This document shows, piece after piece, positions 8,703-17,028 of a stretch of DNA of 64,000 bases. Every line of letters starts with the position of its first letter. The first letter of the stretch is position 1. The notes beneath the pieces are model-generated. The model did not search any database, had not been told where the DNA came from, and worked only from the letters and a program-made list of their open reading frames with translations. Position numbers and translations under genes: made by a program. Source of the DNA: Paenibacillus athensensis (GTDB taxonomy: Bacteria > Bacillota > Bacilli > Paenibacillales > NBRC-103111); assembly GCF_004514475.2 (NCBI RefSeq), contig NZ_MYFO02000006.1, forward strand, positions 234,096-298,095, read 5' to 3'.

Positions 8703-8957
8703 CTATGTAGATACGAAACCTGTAAACTTCAAACCCCACTCTAAAACTTCATAATCTGTCCGACAATAAAGTCTTCCAAATATAAATGGGATTGCGGGTA
8801 AATTGCATCCTGTTGAGCAAATAACTCCGAATCGGATTATAAGAACTCTTTTTGTAAAATTCAATAGTCGAGCTCTCATTTCCAATTTCCTTAATTCTTC
8901 TAAGACCTGACTAACTATTATTGCTGGACATGCTCCTGCTTTGAAATCGTCGTTCAA
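8703..8957 (-). CDS. Doubtful small open frame, 84 aa
   Basis: An AT-rich open frame with a TTG start and no convincing ribosome site. The predicted protein has several Cys and a basic centre and resembles nothing I know. It lies between a helix-turn-helix remnant and a nucleotidyltransferase, so it may be a decayed gene fragment. The rest of 8506-9082 shows no other coding signal. Confidence 0.2.
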   Translation of the reverse strand: MNDDFKAGACPAIIVSQVLEELRKLEMRARLLNFTKRVLIIRFGVICSTGCNLPAIPFIFGRLYCRTDYEVLEWGLKFTGFVST

Positions 8958-9085
8958 AGTACATTCTCACCAATATCTTTTAAGCCGTCAAAGTTGAAAC
9001 ACTGAGAATGATGCCAGAAAGAGGGGAAACAATTCTTTAAAGTGAGGGGATTTCAATAAAACCCTGTAATGTAGTTAATAGATTG

Positions 9086-9604
9086 ATGAAAAATTTCAAC
9101 AAATGCTGGGCTATTGCGGGTGGTTGGTCGATTGATATGTTTATCGGGAAAGTAACAAGACATCACGATGACATTGAAATAATCGTATTTCGGCAAGATC
9201 AATTATCAGTACAGATGCATTTAGCTGGATGGATATTCAAAAAAGTTGAAAATGGAATAGTCAGCCCATGGAACATTGGAGAGATGTTGCTTCCCCCAGT
9301 ACATGAAACCTACGCTGAAAAAGATGGCGAAAAGATAGAAATACTCTTAAATGAATCAGACGGTGATCATTGGGTGTATCGTAGAGATGCTCGAATTACT
9401 AGAGAGTTCAAAAAAACAATATTGTTCTCAAGTCAGGGTATACCATTCCTCTGTCCCGAAATTACGTTGCTGTACAAATCAAAGAATCCAAGATTAAAGG
9501 ATACTAATGATTTTTATAATACATTTAATCATATGGGTTCTGATCAGAAAAATTGGTTCAGCGAATCATTGAGGATCCTATATAAAGAACATACATGGTT
9601 GTAA
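9086..9604 (+). CDS. Nucleotidyltransferase-fold protein (aminoglycoside/lincosamide adenylyltransferase-like)
   Basis: About 172 residues. The N-terminal WAIAGGWSIDMFIGKVTRHH followed by DDIEI matches the nucleotidyltransferase signature (GGW-x-D, then H-x-D-[IL]-[DE]) of the ANT(2'')/LinB-like group, whose members transfer a nucleotide to small molecules. Substrate or resistance activity cannot be judged from sequence. The motif sits very close to the ATG at 9086. The same frame is open upstream to 9041 and includes plausible N-terminal residues (IKPCNVVNRL). The only good ribosome site (GTGAGGGG, 9042-9049) would serve an ATA at 9056, so the true start is uncertain or lost. The gene is much more AT-rich than the window average, suggesting transfer. 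Confidence 0.65.
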   Translation: MKNFNKCWAIAGGWSIDMFIGKVTRHHDDIEIIVFRQDQLSVQMHLAGWIFKKVENGIVSPWNIGEMLLPPVHETYAEKDGEKIEILLNESDGDHWVYRRDARITREFKKTILFSSQGIPFLCPEITLLYKSKNPRLKDTNDFYNTFNHMGSDQKNWFSESLRILYKEHTWL

Positions 9605-9681
9605 ATAATGATTGGAATAACAGTAAATCAAACAACTTTTTTAAAGTTAGCATGACGATATTGAAGAAAGTAATTCAACAA

Positions 9682-9918
9682 TTAAATTGATTGTATGTCT
9701 AATATTATCTCTTCGATTGTTACAACTGTTTTTATTGAAAACCCAACTGCCTCTTGAATTTGATTCAATACGACCTCAATGAAATCAACTGGAACCTCAT
9801 TAATGTCATTAAAATCTTTATATTTCACTGTAATTTTTAACTTGTTCCATAGTTTGTAACCCCCATCTTCGTGATACTCTATAAGAATTAAAAAGGTGAT
9901 ACGTCCCAACCCTAACAA
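9682..9918 (-). CDS. Hypothetical protein, 78 aa
   Basis: A small AT-rich gene. The likely start is TTG at 9918, with AAGGTGAT eight bases upstream. The body (YHEDGGYKLWNKLKITVKYK, then a hydrophobic-acidic tail) looks like a real soluble protein but is not recognised. An overlapping frame from 10006 reads another 40 or so plausible residues up to the same T-rich run at about 9890. A frameshifted longer gene is therefore a possible alternative. It lies just downstream of the split HTH/M78 gene on the same strand. Confidence 0.4.
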   Translation of the reverse strand: MLGLGRITFLILIEYHEDGGYKLWNKLKITVKYKDFNDINEVPVDFIEVVLNQIQEAVGFSIKTVVTIEEIILDIQSI

Positions 9919-10018
9919 GTTGCCGCATCACCTTCCAAAAAGAATTAAATATGCAAAACTGAACCAGCTTCTGACCAATGCTCTTTTGAAAACTGCCATT
10001 CATCATGATCGGTATTAA

Positions 10019-11215
10019 CTAATCTGATTTCTTAAATTGCAAAAGAACCTCCACCTTATCCTTCTTATCTTCACTCAATGTACCTTTTTCAAGATTGAGG
10101 AGATACTCAACAATATCCTGGGTGAGATTTAACCGACCGGATTCAATGATATCCTTAGGCTTCAACACTTTGGCTTCCAGAAGCATCTCTACCGCTTTTC
10201 TAATAATCATAGGCTGAGGGACAGTCAGGATCTCGTCCAGCGGCTCTTTCTTTCGCATATTTTTTTGATTCATTTGCTTCATCAAATAGGTGTATTGATT
10301 ATAGTTGATCGCCCCTAAATGGAACGCTCGGACGATCATTGCCTAGATCGAAACTTTCCACTTTTTCTTCAATTCGATATAAAAGCTAAGATGGTTCGGG
10401 TAATGGAGATCCTTTAAAAACGCATTCTTCGGCAACAAAAAAGCACCAGCGAATGAATCGGCCTGTTGCTCGATTAGACGGTGCTCTTCAAGAAAGATAT
10501 CATTATAGTCCGTGTTCCAATTATGAAGAAGCATATGTCCTAATTCATGTGCTGTATCAAATTGTCTCCGGCATGCCGATTGCTTTCCATCCCCAAGAAC
10601 AATCACATATCGTTCCCGATTGTTTATCATTTGTCGCTGACTAAAAGCGTCGATCTTATGCGTATCGGTAGCAAGCGAGGTCATGATGAATCCGTTTTTC
10701 TCCAGCAGAAATACGATATTGGAAATGGGTTCCTCACCAATTCCCCAGTGGCTTCTTAGTGCCGAAGCAATTTCTTCGATATCCTCTCGCTCCAGTGAAT
10801 TGGGATTATCCATTTTCTTTTCCGAAAGGTCGATTAATTCCTTAATACTCGGTAAATTTATAGGAGGAAAATCGATATAGTGCTCCAGAAAATCACAAAC
10901 CTTGGAAAAATACCGTGTTTTTTCGATTTGCGATAAACGTTCCTTCTTGGAAGTTGATACTAGAGATCGAAAAAATGTGTTTCCAACCTGTAAATCTCCG
11001 AGTACATCAGACTCATAAAAATACTCACGTGGAAATTTAAGGACGTACATCAGCTTCATTAGCGTTTCTAATGTAGGCTTATTTTTGCCATTCTCAAATT
11101 GGGAGATCGCTTGCTTGGATACGCCTGATTGCTCCGCCAGCTTGGATATCGTAAACCCTGAGTATATTCTTGCTGATTTTAACCTGTCCTTATTAAAGGT
11201 ATTTACGACAACCAT
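10019..11215 (-). pseudogene. XRE-type HTH plus ImmA/IrrE (M78) metallopeptidase protein, split by an in-frame amber codon
   Basis: One 398-codon frame is interrupted only by a TAG at 10343-10345. Residues 1-70 form an XRE helix-turn-helix (SARIYSGFTISKLAEQSGVS, then KQAISQFENGK). The middle carries the zinc-peptidase motif DTAHELGHMLLH with a downstream EQQADSFAGAFLLP, as in ImmA/IrrE-family proteins that cleave or relieve repressors. Reading straight through the TAG gives KKKWKVSI-stop-AMIVRAFHLGAINYNQY, the normal continuation of this architecture. CAG to TAG is the simplest change. The part before the stop retains the HTH and HExxH motif and could still be made. I start it at ATG 11215; the ribosome site is weak. 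Suppression or sequencing error are alternatives. Confidence 0.75.
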
Positions 11216-11224
11216 CTGTAAAAA

Positions 11225-11722
11225 GATAATAATTCCTGTCCACCTCACGTTTCCCCACCAAATCCCTCAGATCCCTTGTCCCACAAGGCTTGATCGGATT
11301 GATCGAGGAAAAAGCGAGATAATAATTCCTGTCCTCTTCCGGTGAAAAAATCGGGCAAAAATCGAATCGAAAATCAGGGCTAATTGTGAACAAAATCGGA
11401 TAATAATTGCTGTCCGCGAAGGGCAGGGAAACGATCGCGTAAAAGCTTGAAGCAGGCTCTTCAATGCTTGGAATAGAGCTTGGGAAAAGCCTGCGAAACA
11501 GCCCTTGTACATCCTCAAAACCCTTGCTTCGCCTGAGTTTTCGCTTGGGTAGGAAATCGAGATTGGATCGAAAAATCTTCGCTTTCGTTCGCCGTGGCAG
11601 AGAAAAAGACTGGAGAATTCGCTTGGGGAAAAGCCCGTGCGGTTTCCAGTCTTTGGTGTGTTGGTGGACAGGTTTTATTATTCCTGGACAGTTAGTTGGG
11701 TAAGTGGTCAGGAATTATTGTT
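11225..11722. repeat. Family of 17-base motifs (GACAGGAATTATTATC) in a 490-base noncoding stretch
   Basis: No gene is visible between 11216 and 11707. The stretch holds at least five related copies. Three face the minus strand, at 11225-11241, 11318-11334 and 11399-11415, reading GATAATAATTCCTGTCC with one change in the third. Two looser copies are in the opposite orientation, near 11667-11683 and 11707-11722. The first copy lies at the start of the HTH/M78 gene. A second short repeat, GCTTGGG(G)AAAAGCC, occurs near 11478 and 11621. Spacing of 80-90 bases and both orientations suggest an extragenic repeat family or multiple regulator sites. Confidence 0.6.
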
Positions 11723-12526
11723 GTTTGAAACCATCCGCTGCCGCGCCGCCTCAAACAGCAGCACCGTCGCCGCCATCGCGACGTTCAGCGATTCCGCTTG
11801 GCCCTGCATCGGAATAATCACCCGCTCGTCCGCCAACGCGGCGACGGCGTCCGATACCCCCTTGGCTTCGTTGCCAAGGAGCAGCCACGTCGCGGCGGTC
11901 AAATCCGCCTCGTAGCACGAGCGCTGCGCCGCCAGACTCGTCGTGACGACGCGCACGCCGCGCTCCCGCGCCTGCGGCAGCAGCGCGGCCAGATCCGCCT
12001 CCACGATCGGCAGATGAAACACCGACCCCATCGTCGAGCGTAGCGCCTTGGGGTTCAACACATCCACGGTGCCTCGCCCCAGAATCACGGCTCCGGCCCC
12101 GACCGCATCGGCGCTGCGAATGATCGTGCCCAAATTGCCGGGGTCCTGCACCCCGTCCAGCACGATCGCCAGACTCGGCGGCAGCGCCAACAGCTCCGAC
12201 AGCGACGTCTCGCGCTTGTCGACAATCGCGAACACGCCCTGCGGCGTCTGCGTGTCCGAACATTTGGCCAGCACCGCCGCGCTGACCGCAACCCACTCCA
12301 CCGCCAGCCCGTCCATAGCGGCTGCCGCAGCCAGCAGACCCTCGGGCCGCCCGCGCTCGACCGCATACGCGATCGTGCGGACCGGCGCTCCGGCCCGCAA
12401 AGCCTCTTCGACGAGGTGATAGCCCTCGATCAGATATTGCCCCAGCTTCTCGCGGCCACGCCGCTCCAGCAAGCTGGCCCATTCCTTGACCCGCGGATTC
12501 TGGGCCGACATAATTTCCGTATGCAT
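11708..12526 (-). CDS. TrmH/SpoU-family RNA 2'-O-methyltransferase (YsgA/RlmB-like)
   Basis: A 272-residue SPOUT methyltransferase. The N-terminal substrate-binding part (NPRVKEWASLLERRGR) is followed by the three knot motifs: LDGVQDPGNLGTIIRSADA, LLLGNEAKGV and IPMQGQAESLNVAMAATVLL. It should transfer a methyl group from S-adenosylmethionine to a ribose in rRNA or tRNA. It starts 15 bases after the K+ uptake gene stop on the same strand, so the two are co-transcribed. The AGGGG upstream of ATG 12526 is slightly distant; the ATG at 12511 is the alternative. The exact RNA target cannot be told. Confidence 0.93.
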   Translation of the reverse strand: MHTEIMSAQNPRVKEWASLLERRGREKLGQYLIEGYHLVEEALRAGAPVRTIAYAVERGRPEGLLAAAAAMDGLAVEWVAVSAAVLAKCSDTQTPQGVFAIVDKRETSLSELLALPPSLAIVLDGVQDPGNLGTIIRSADAVGAGAVILGRGTVDVLNPKALRSTMGSVFHLPIVEADLAALLPQARERGVRVVTTSLAAQRSCYEADLTAATWLLLGNEAKGVSDAVAALADERVIIPMQGQAESLNVAMAATVLLFEAARQRMVSNNNNS

Positions 12527-12541
12527 CTGAATTTCAAGCCC

Positions 12542-13201
12542 CTACTCTGCGAAAGTCACTTCAAAATTTTGCAAATCCTCGTTCCGTCCCACGATGACCA
12601 GTACATCTTGCGCCTGCAGCGACGCCTCAGCGCGCGGCGGGATGATCAGCTCCTCATTTTGCTTGATCGCGATGACGTTGCAGTTATATTTGGCCCGAAT
12701 ATCGAGCTGCTTCAAGCTCCGGCCGAGCATCTGGCGGGAAACCTGAATTTCCACAATGCTGTAGTCAGCCGACAATTCAATGTAATCAAGAATATTGGAA
12801 GAGATCAAATGATGCGCAACGCGCTGCCCCATATCCCGCTCGGGATATACGACTTTGTCGGCGCCGATTTTTTTCAACACTTTACCGTGTAGATCATTAA
12901 CGGCTTTAACGACCACCATACCGACGCCCATTTCCTTGAGAATCAGCGTAGTCAGAATGCTCGCTTGAATATCCTCCCCGATCGCCACGACGACAACGTC
13001 GAAGTTGCGGATGCCGATCGCGCGCAGCGCCTCCTCATCGGTCGAGTCCGCTTGAACGGCATGCGTCACCAGCGACGAAATATCCTGAACCGTTTCCTCG
13101 CGGGTATCGATGGCGAGCACCTCAAAGCCCAGCTGCGACAACGTTTTGGCAATGCTGGAGCCGAACCGCCCCATCCCGATAATAGCAAACTGTTTTTTCA
13201 T
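12542..13201 (-). CDS. Potassium uptake regulatory subunit (TrkA/KtrA/KtrC-type RCK protein)
   Basis: A 219-residue protein. The N-terminal Rossmann domain FAIIGMGRFGSSIAKTLSQL binds nucleotides. The C-terminal RCK_C domain (VIAIKQNEELIIPPRAEASL) would bind a regulatory ligand. It gates a Ktr/Trk channel at the membrane; no channel gene is adjacent. The start at 13201 has GGGGGA upstream, and the frame upstream of it lacks a site. It is first in a two-gene unit with the rRNA methyltransferase and is divergent from sspI. Confidence 0.92.
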   Translation of the reverse strand: MKKQFAIIGMGRFGSSIAKTLSQLGFEVLAIDTREETVQDISSLVTHAVQADSTDEEALRAIGIRNFDVVVVAIGEDIQASILTTLILKEMGVGMVVVKAVNDLHGKVLKKIGADKVVYPERDMGQRVAHHLISSNILDYIELSADYSIVEIQVSRQMLGRSLKQLDIRAKYNCNVIAIKQNEELIIPPRAEASLQAQDVLVIVGRNEDLQNFEVTFAE

Positions 13202-13343
13202 AGGGTCCCCCGATCTGCTGCAAATTAACGCTTCCATTATACCATACCGGCCGCTGCATCTCACATCTTGCCCGGGAGGCATGAACCTGCGGGACAATGC
13301 ACATATTAAGAATCGAGAACGAAACGAAAAGCGAGGTCCCCGT

Positions 13344-13547
13344 ATGAACATTAATTTAAGACAAGCCATCATTCAGCGCGTCCAGAACAAATCGAACGAA
13401 GAACTAAGCGACATCATCGAGGATTCCATCGGCGGTGAAGAACGCGTATTGCCCGGGCTGGGCGTCTTGTTCGAAATCATCTGGCAGCATTGCGACGAGC
13501 AGCGGCAAACCGAGCTGGTGTCCACACTCAAGGAACATCTGCATTAG
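13344..13547 (+). CDS. sspI: Small acid-soluble spore protein SspI
   Basis: A 67-residue protein (MNINLRQAIIQRVQ at the start, then LPGLGVLFEIIWQ) matching the SspI family, a minor spore-core protein made in the forespore and found only in spore formers. AGCGAGGT lies upstream of the ATG at 13344; the frame upstream of that has no ribosome site. A hairpin at 13576-13622 follows. In B. subtilis sspI is also close to ysgA, consistent with the gene order here. Confidence 0.95.
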   Translation: MNINLRQAIIQRVQNKSNEELSDIIEDSIGGEERVLPGLGVLFEIIWQHCDEQRQTELVSTLKEHLH

Positions 13548-13575
13548 CATCGCTTGACCTCTTGGACCTTCCACC

Positions 13576-13622
13576 GGCTGAAGCGCTGCGCCCGTTCGCA
13601 GATCCACCGCTTCAGCCCTTTA
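13576..13622 (+). terminator. Terminator of sspI
   Basis: GGCTGAAGCG (13576-13585) pairs with CGCTTCAGCC (13608-13617), followed by a short CTTTA. It overlaps the end of the convergent phosphatase gene. Confidence 0.6.
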
Positions 13623-14342
13623 CATAAACCGGCATATCGTCGGCTGCCGTTCGCCCAGACGCCGCGGAGCCGTCCCCGCGCGAAACAACTCCAACTGCGG
13701 CTTGACCACCTGCAGCACATCGTCAAACGTCGTATATGGATAAAAAGGCGCGCCCTCCTGCTCCAAATTCCGGGCCAGACTGGACCTGGCAAATACCCAA
13801 TCGGCAAACCGCGAGCCATAGTAATCGCTGCTGCCGTCGCCGATGTAAATAATGTTCCAGCCTGTCTCCTTCAGCCTTTTCACTACACTGGCCTTGCAGC
13901 AGCCACACCATTTGCAGGCCGGATTGTCGTTTTGCAGACCGAACCGGAACTCGCCGTCCTCGCCGAACGTAATCGGATTGCTGATCAACCCCTCAACCCG
14001 AATCTGCAACCGCTCGACAATACGCTCAATATAATAATGCATCCCGTCGCTCAAAATCGTCACAGGCAGCTGCTCGGCCTCGCAAAATTGCAAAAACGCC
14101 CGCGCGCCCTGCCGCAGCGCCACCTGCTCCAGCACCTCGTCCACTTCGGCCTGACGGCCCTCCAACAGCGGAAACGCCACCTGAATCCAGTCGTAGGAAC
14201 CGATTTCCTTGCGGCGAAAACGGTCGGTTGCCTCCAGAACCTGCGGCTGCCGCAGCAGCCCAAGCTTGCGTTCAATCGCCACCCCGACATCCTGCTCCAT
14301 CAATGTCCCGTCAAAATCCGTAATCATCGCCAGTCGTGCCAA
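13620..14342 (-). CDS. HAD-IB phosphatase, MtnX-like
   Basis: A 240-residue phosphatase. ITDFDGTL near the N-terminus is the HAD motif I (nucleophile Asp). LSDGMHYYIERI contains motif II. YIGDGSSDYYGSRFADWVFA carries motif IV. Cys-rich NPACKWCGCCKAS is typical of MtnX-like members. MtnX acts on the 2-hydroxy-3-keto-5-methylthiopentenyl-1-phosphate intermediate of methionine salvage. No other salvage gene is near, so the substrate is unproven. The last 20 or so residues look like an extension. Confidence 0.85.
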   Translation of the reverse strand: MARLAMITDFDGTLMEQDVGVAIERKLGLLRQPQVLEATDRFRRKEIGSYDWIQVAFPLLEGRQAEVDEVLEQVALRQGARAFLQFCEAEQLPVTILSDGMHYYIERIVERLQIRVEGLISNPITFGEDGEFRFGLQNDNPACKWCGCCKASVVKRLKETGWNIIYIGDGSSDYYGSRFADWVFARSSLARNLEQEGAPFYPYTTFDDVLQVVKPQLELFRAGTAPRRLGERQPTICRFM

Positions 14343-14496
14343 CCCCGCACCTCCGTTTTTGTAACCTCAAAAGTGCTGTTATTATAGCACGAAAAACGGC
14401 TTTATTTATAGAACGCATCATTTCGACAATTTTCGTAAATTTTTTTTAAAACAAGAACGTGATTTTTATAATTTTTACCAATTTTGCCTAACTCTA

Positions 14497-15984
14497 ATGT
14501 TGTCTATGGATTCCGTACGCTTTATCATTAGTTCCATAGTACTATTTCAAGTGGGAATGAGTGATAGGATGAAATCGGTCGGTGCTTTGTTGAAAACCGC
14601 AGCGGCAAAAAGTTTAGAAGCCCTTCGGGGAAAGAAAAAAGCAGACGCGCATCGCAGTCAACCGCTCCCCGGGACAGATCGCATCTACAGCCGCAACGAA
14701 CTGCATGATTACTTGACTTCCGCCATGCTGCAGCTGCACAAAGAGAATCCCACCCTTCACTCCACTCTTCTCTTGCTCGATCTGGATCGGTTCCGCAACA
14801 TCAACCTGTTTATGGGTTATTCCTTCGGCGATCAGCTGCTCGGCCTTGTAGCCGGTAGACTGACGCGCGGCTTCACCGACCGGGTGGTCGTGCAGACAGG
14901 CGACGACGAATTCCTGATGCTGCTGTTTGCCGCCAATCCGCTGGAGCTGGCCGAACGCGTCGATCAAGTGAAAAACGTTTTCGCCGAACCGTTCGCCATT
15001 GCTGGTCAAGAATGTTTTGTAAACGCTAGCATCGGCGTCTGCGACGTCTTTCTCCAGCACGACAACATCGGTCAAGCGCTGCGTCAGGCCGATCTCGCCC
15101 TGCTGTCCGCCAAGCATATGGGCAAAAACAAAACGATCCGCTACGACGCTTCCCAGGAAGGCCCGTCCTTCAACCGGATTCATATGGAAACCGAGCTGCG
15201 CAAGGCGATTTTCTCCGACCAGCTCATTTTGTATTACCAGCCGCGGCTGGAGCTGTCTTCAGGCAACATCATCTGTCTGGAGGCGCTGGTCCGCTGGAAG
15301 CACCCGATTCACGGCATCATCCCGCCCAACGATTTCATTCCGCTGGCCGAGGAAAGCGGCTTGATACTGCCCTTGGGCGAATGGGTGCTGCGCCGCGCCT
15401 GCCGGCAAAAGAAAGAATGGCTCGATGCCGGCATCATCGATTATCAGATTGCCGTCAACATCTCGCCAAGCCAATTCCAGCAGCACGACTTCGCCGACCA
15501 GATCATCAACATCATTGAAGAAGCCGGCGTCGCTCCGGACTGTATTGAGCTGGAAATCACCGAAAGCTCGATCATGCACAACATGGAGAACACCATCGCC
15601 ATTCTGGACAAACTGTGCAAAAAAGGCGTATCGATCTCCATCGACGACTTCGGCATCGGCTATTCGTCGCTTAACTATCTCAAGCATTTCCCGATCCATT
15701 GTCTGAAAATCGACCGCTCCTTCGTCAAAAACATTCACAGCGACCAAAGCGACCTGGCGATTACGCACGCCATCATCAATCTGGGCCATTCGCTGAATCT
15801 GCAAGTCGTCGCTGAAGGCGTCGAAATGCAAAGCCAGCTGGAAATCCTCAAGGAAACGAAATGCCATACGATTCAAGGCTACCTGCTCAGCCCGCCGGTA
15901 TCGGCGCCCGAGCTGGAGCTGCTCGTCAGCAGCATGCGCTTGACGCTCCACGAGGAGCCGTCCGCGCAAGCCGATATCAGCTAA
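14497..15984 (+). CDS. Degenerate-GGDEF plus EAL cyclic-di-GMP protein
   Basis: A 495-residue cytoplasmic protein. Residues about 65-220 form a GGDEF domain (LLLLDLDRFRNINLFMGYSF), but the active-site signature reads TGDDEF (134-139) instead of GGDEF. Diguanylate cyclase activity is therefore doubtful and the domain may be regulatory. Residues about 235-480 are an EAL domain with the catalytic pattern intact: EALVRW (262), NISPSQF, ELEITES, DDFGIGYSSL, KIDRSFV, AEGVE and QGY. It should hydrolyse c-di-GMP. Start choice is uncertain: ATG 14497 gives a short hydrophobic leader, and ATG 14557 or 14569 are alternatives. No transmembrane sensor is obvious. Confidence 0.88.
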   Translation: MLSMDSVRFIISSIVLFQVGMSDRMKSVGALLKTAAAKSLEALRGKKKADAHRSQPLPGTDRIYSRNELHDYLTSAMLQLHKENPTLHSTLLLLDLDRFRNINLFMGYSFGDQLLGLVAGRLTRGFTDRVVVQTGDDEFLMLLFAANPLELAERVDQVKNVFAEPFAIAGQECFVNASIGVCDVFLQHDNIGQALRQADLALLSAKHMGKNKTIRYDASQEGPSFNRIHMETELRKAIFSDQLILYYQPRLELSSGNIICLEALVRWKHPIHGIIPPNDFIPLAEESGLILPLGEWVLRRACRQKKEWLDAGIIDYQIAVNISPSQFQQHDFADQIINIIEEAGVAPDCIELEITESSIMHNMENTIAILDKLCKKGVSISIDDFGIGYSSLNYLKHFPIHCLKIDRSFVKNIHSDQSDLAITHAIINLGHSLNLQVVAEGVEMQSQLEILKETKCHTIQGYLLSPPVSAPELELLVSSMRLTLHEEPSAQADIS

Positions 15985-15999
15985 GCCACGAACCTGCCG

Positions 16000-16010
16000 C
16001 CCCCCCCCCC
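16000..16010 (+). repeat. Homopolymer tract of eleven C
   Basis: An uninterrupted run of 11 C lies 16 bases past the stop of the EAL protein. Such tracts vary in length by slippage, but here it is outside the coding frames. It is also a typical spot for sequencing error. Confidence 0.9.
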
Positions 16011-16091
16011 TGGAGCCTCTTGGGACCGTTGACAAGCCCTTTGCCAACCAGCCTCCCATTTGCCGCCAGGGGGTTATTTGCATGCGTCGGA

Positions 16092-16841
16092 TTAGCGTTT
16101 GTGGGCGCGTGCGTAGCGAATGATTTTCGCATAGACCCTTTTATTCTTGAGCTTGCGAAAAATATACGGATCCGGCGACGTGTTCACCTCAAGCACCCAC
16201 GGATGAAGCCCCGGATCCAGCGCGACGTCAACGCCGATTTCCTTGACGCCGCCGTACTTGCGCTGCATCGCCTGCGCGACGCGAAGGCCCAGCCGCTCCA
16301 GCCGGCCGACATACCGCTTCCGGCGTTCGCCGCTCACATAAGGAGCCAGCAGCGCCTCGACCGGCTTCAGTATACCGCCGCTATGAAAGTTGGTGACGAC
16401 CTTCTGCGGCGCAGCGACGCGGCCGATGATCCCGGTCGTCTCCCAATGACCCTGCGGCGATTGCTGCACCATCACGCGCAGGTCGAAGCGGCGGCCCTTA
16501 TAGGTCAGCAGCTCGATCCCTTTTTGCACCAAATATTTGCGCTTGCCGGTCGTTGCCTCCAGCGATTCGTACAGCTCATCGAAGCTGGCAAAGCTGGATT
16601 CCACCGTCCCCTTGTGGTAGGCATAAGGCTTTTCCGTTTCATTTTCCCGCCACTCTACCCGCATCACCCCGTTGCCGAAGGTCCCGATATCCGGCTTCAC
16701 GTAGACCATGCGATACTGCTCCAGCATCGCCTTGAGCGTGGTCGAGCTGAGCAGCCGGGTTGACGGAAGATGCGGCTTCACCGCTGAACTGGCCGCAATC
16801 GCCGCCGTTTTCGCCCATTTGCTGTGAATATATCTTTTCAT
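16092..16841 (-). CDS. YheC/YheD-type ATP-grasp spore coat-associated protein
   Basis: A 249-residue protein of the YheC/D family. Segments YVKPDIGTFGNGVMRV, KGIELLTYKGRRFDLRVM, GVKEIGVDVALDPGLHPWVL and EVNTSPDP follow the ATP-grasp fold, with the last as metal-binding motif. Homologues are associated with endospore coats and lack a known reaction. The length is at the short end of the family (a single ATP-grasp unit). It lies alone between the convergent EAL gene and prfC. Confidence 0.88.
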   Translation of the reverse strand: MKRYIHSKWAKTAAIAASSAVKPHLPSTRLLSSTTLKAMLEQYRMVYVKPDIGTFGNGVMRVEWRENETEKPYAYHKGTVESSFASFDELYESLEATTGKRKYLVQKGIELLTYKGRRFDLRVMVQQSPQGHWETTGIIGRVAAPQKVVTNFHSGGILKPVEALLAPYVSGERRKRYVGRLERLGLRVAQAMQRKYGGVKEIGVDVALDPGLHPWVLEVNTSPDPYIFRKLKNKRVYAKIIRYARAHKR

Positions 16842-16971
16842 CCTTCTCCGCCTTTCCTGCCTGTGCGCTTCCTCTCATTGTATGACGTGAAGAAAGGCGG
16901 CGATTGGGCATATGCCCCCTTCGCGCAGAAGCAGAGACGCCGGCTCGCGGAATCGTCGCTGGCACGCACGC

Positions 16972-17007
16972 AAAAAGGCTCCCGCACCTGATCTGTGCAA
17001 GAGCCTT
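16972..17007 (-). terminator. Terminator of prfC
   Basis: On the minus strand AAGGCTCTTGCAC pairs with GTGCGGGAGCCTT and ends in TTTTTG. It lies 21 bases after the prfC stop. Confidence 0.85.
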
Positions 17008-17028
17008 AACCACCCGAAGAACGCCCGC

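Noticed and set aside
11193..11518. Small minus-strand frames in the motif-rich spacer
   Set aside because: Their only shared residues (RTGIII) come from translating the 17-base repeat; no ribosome site or family similarity.
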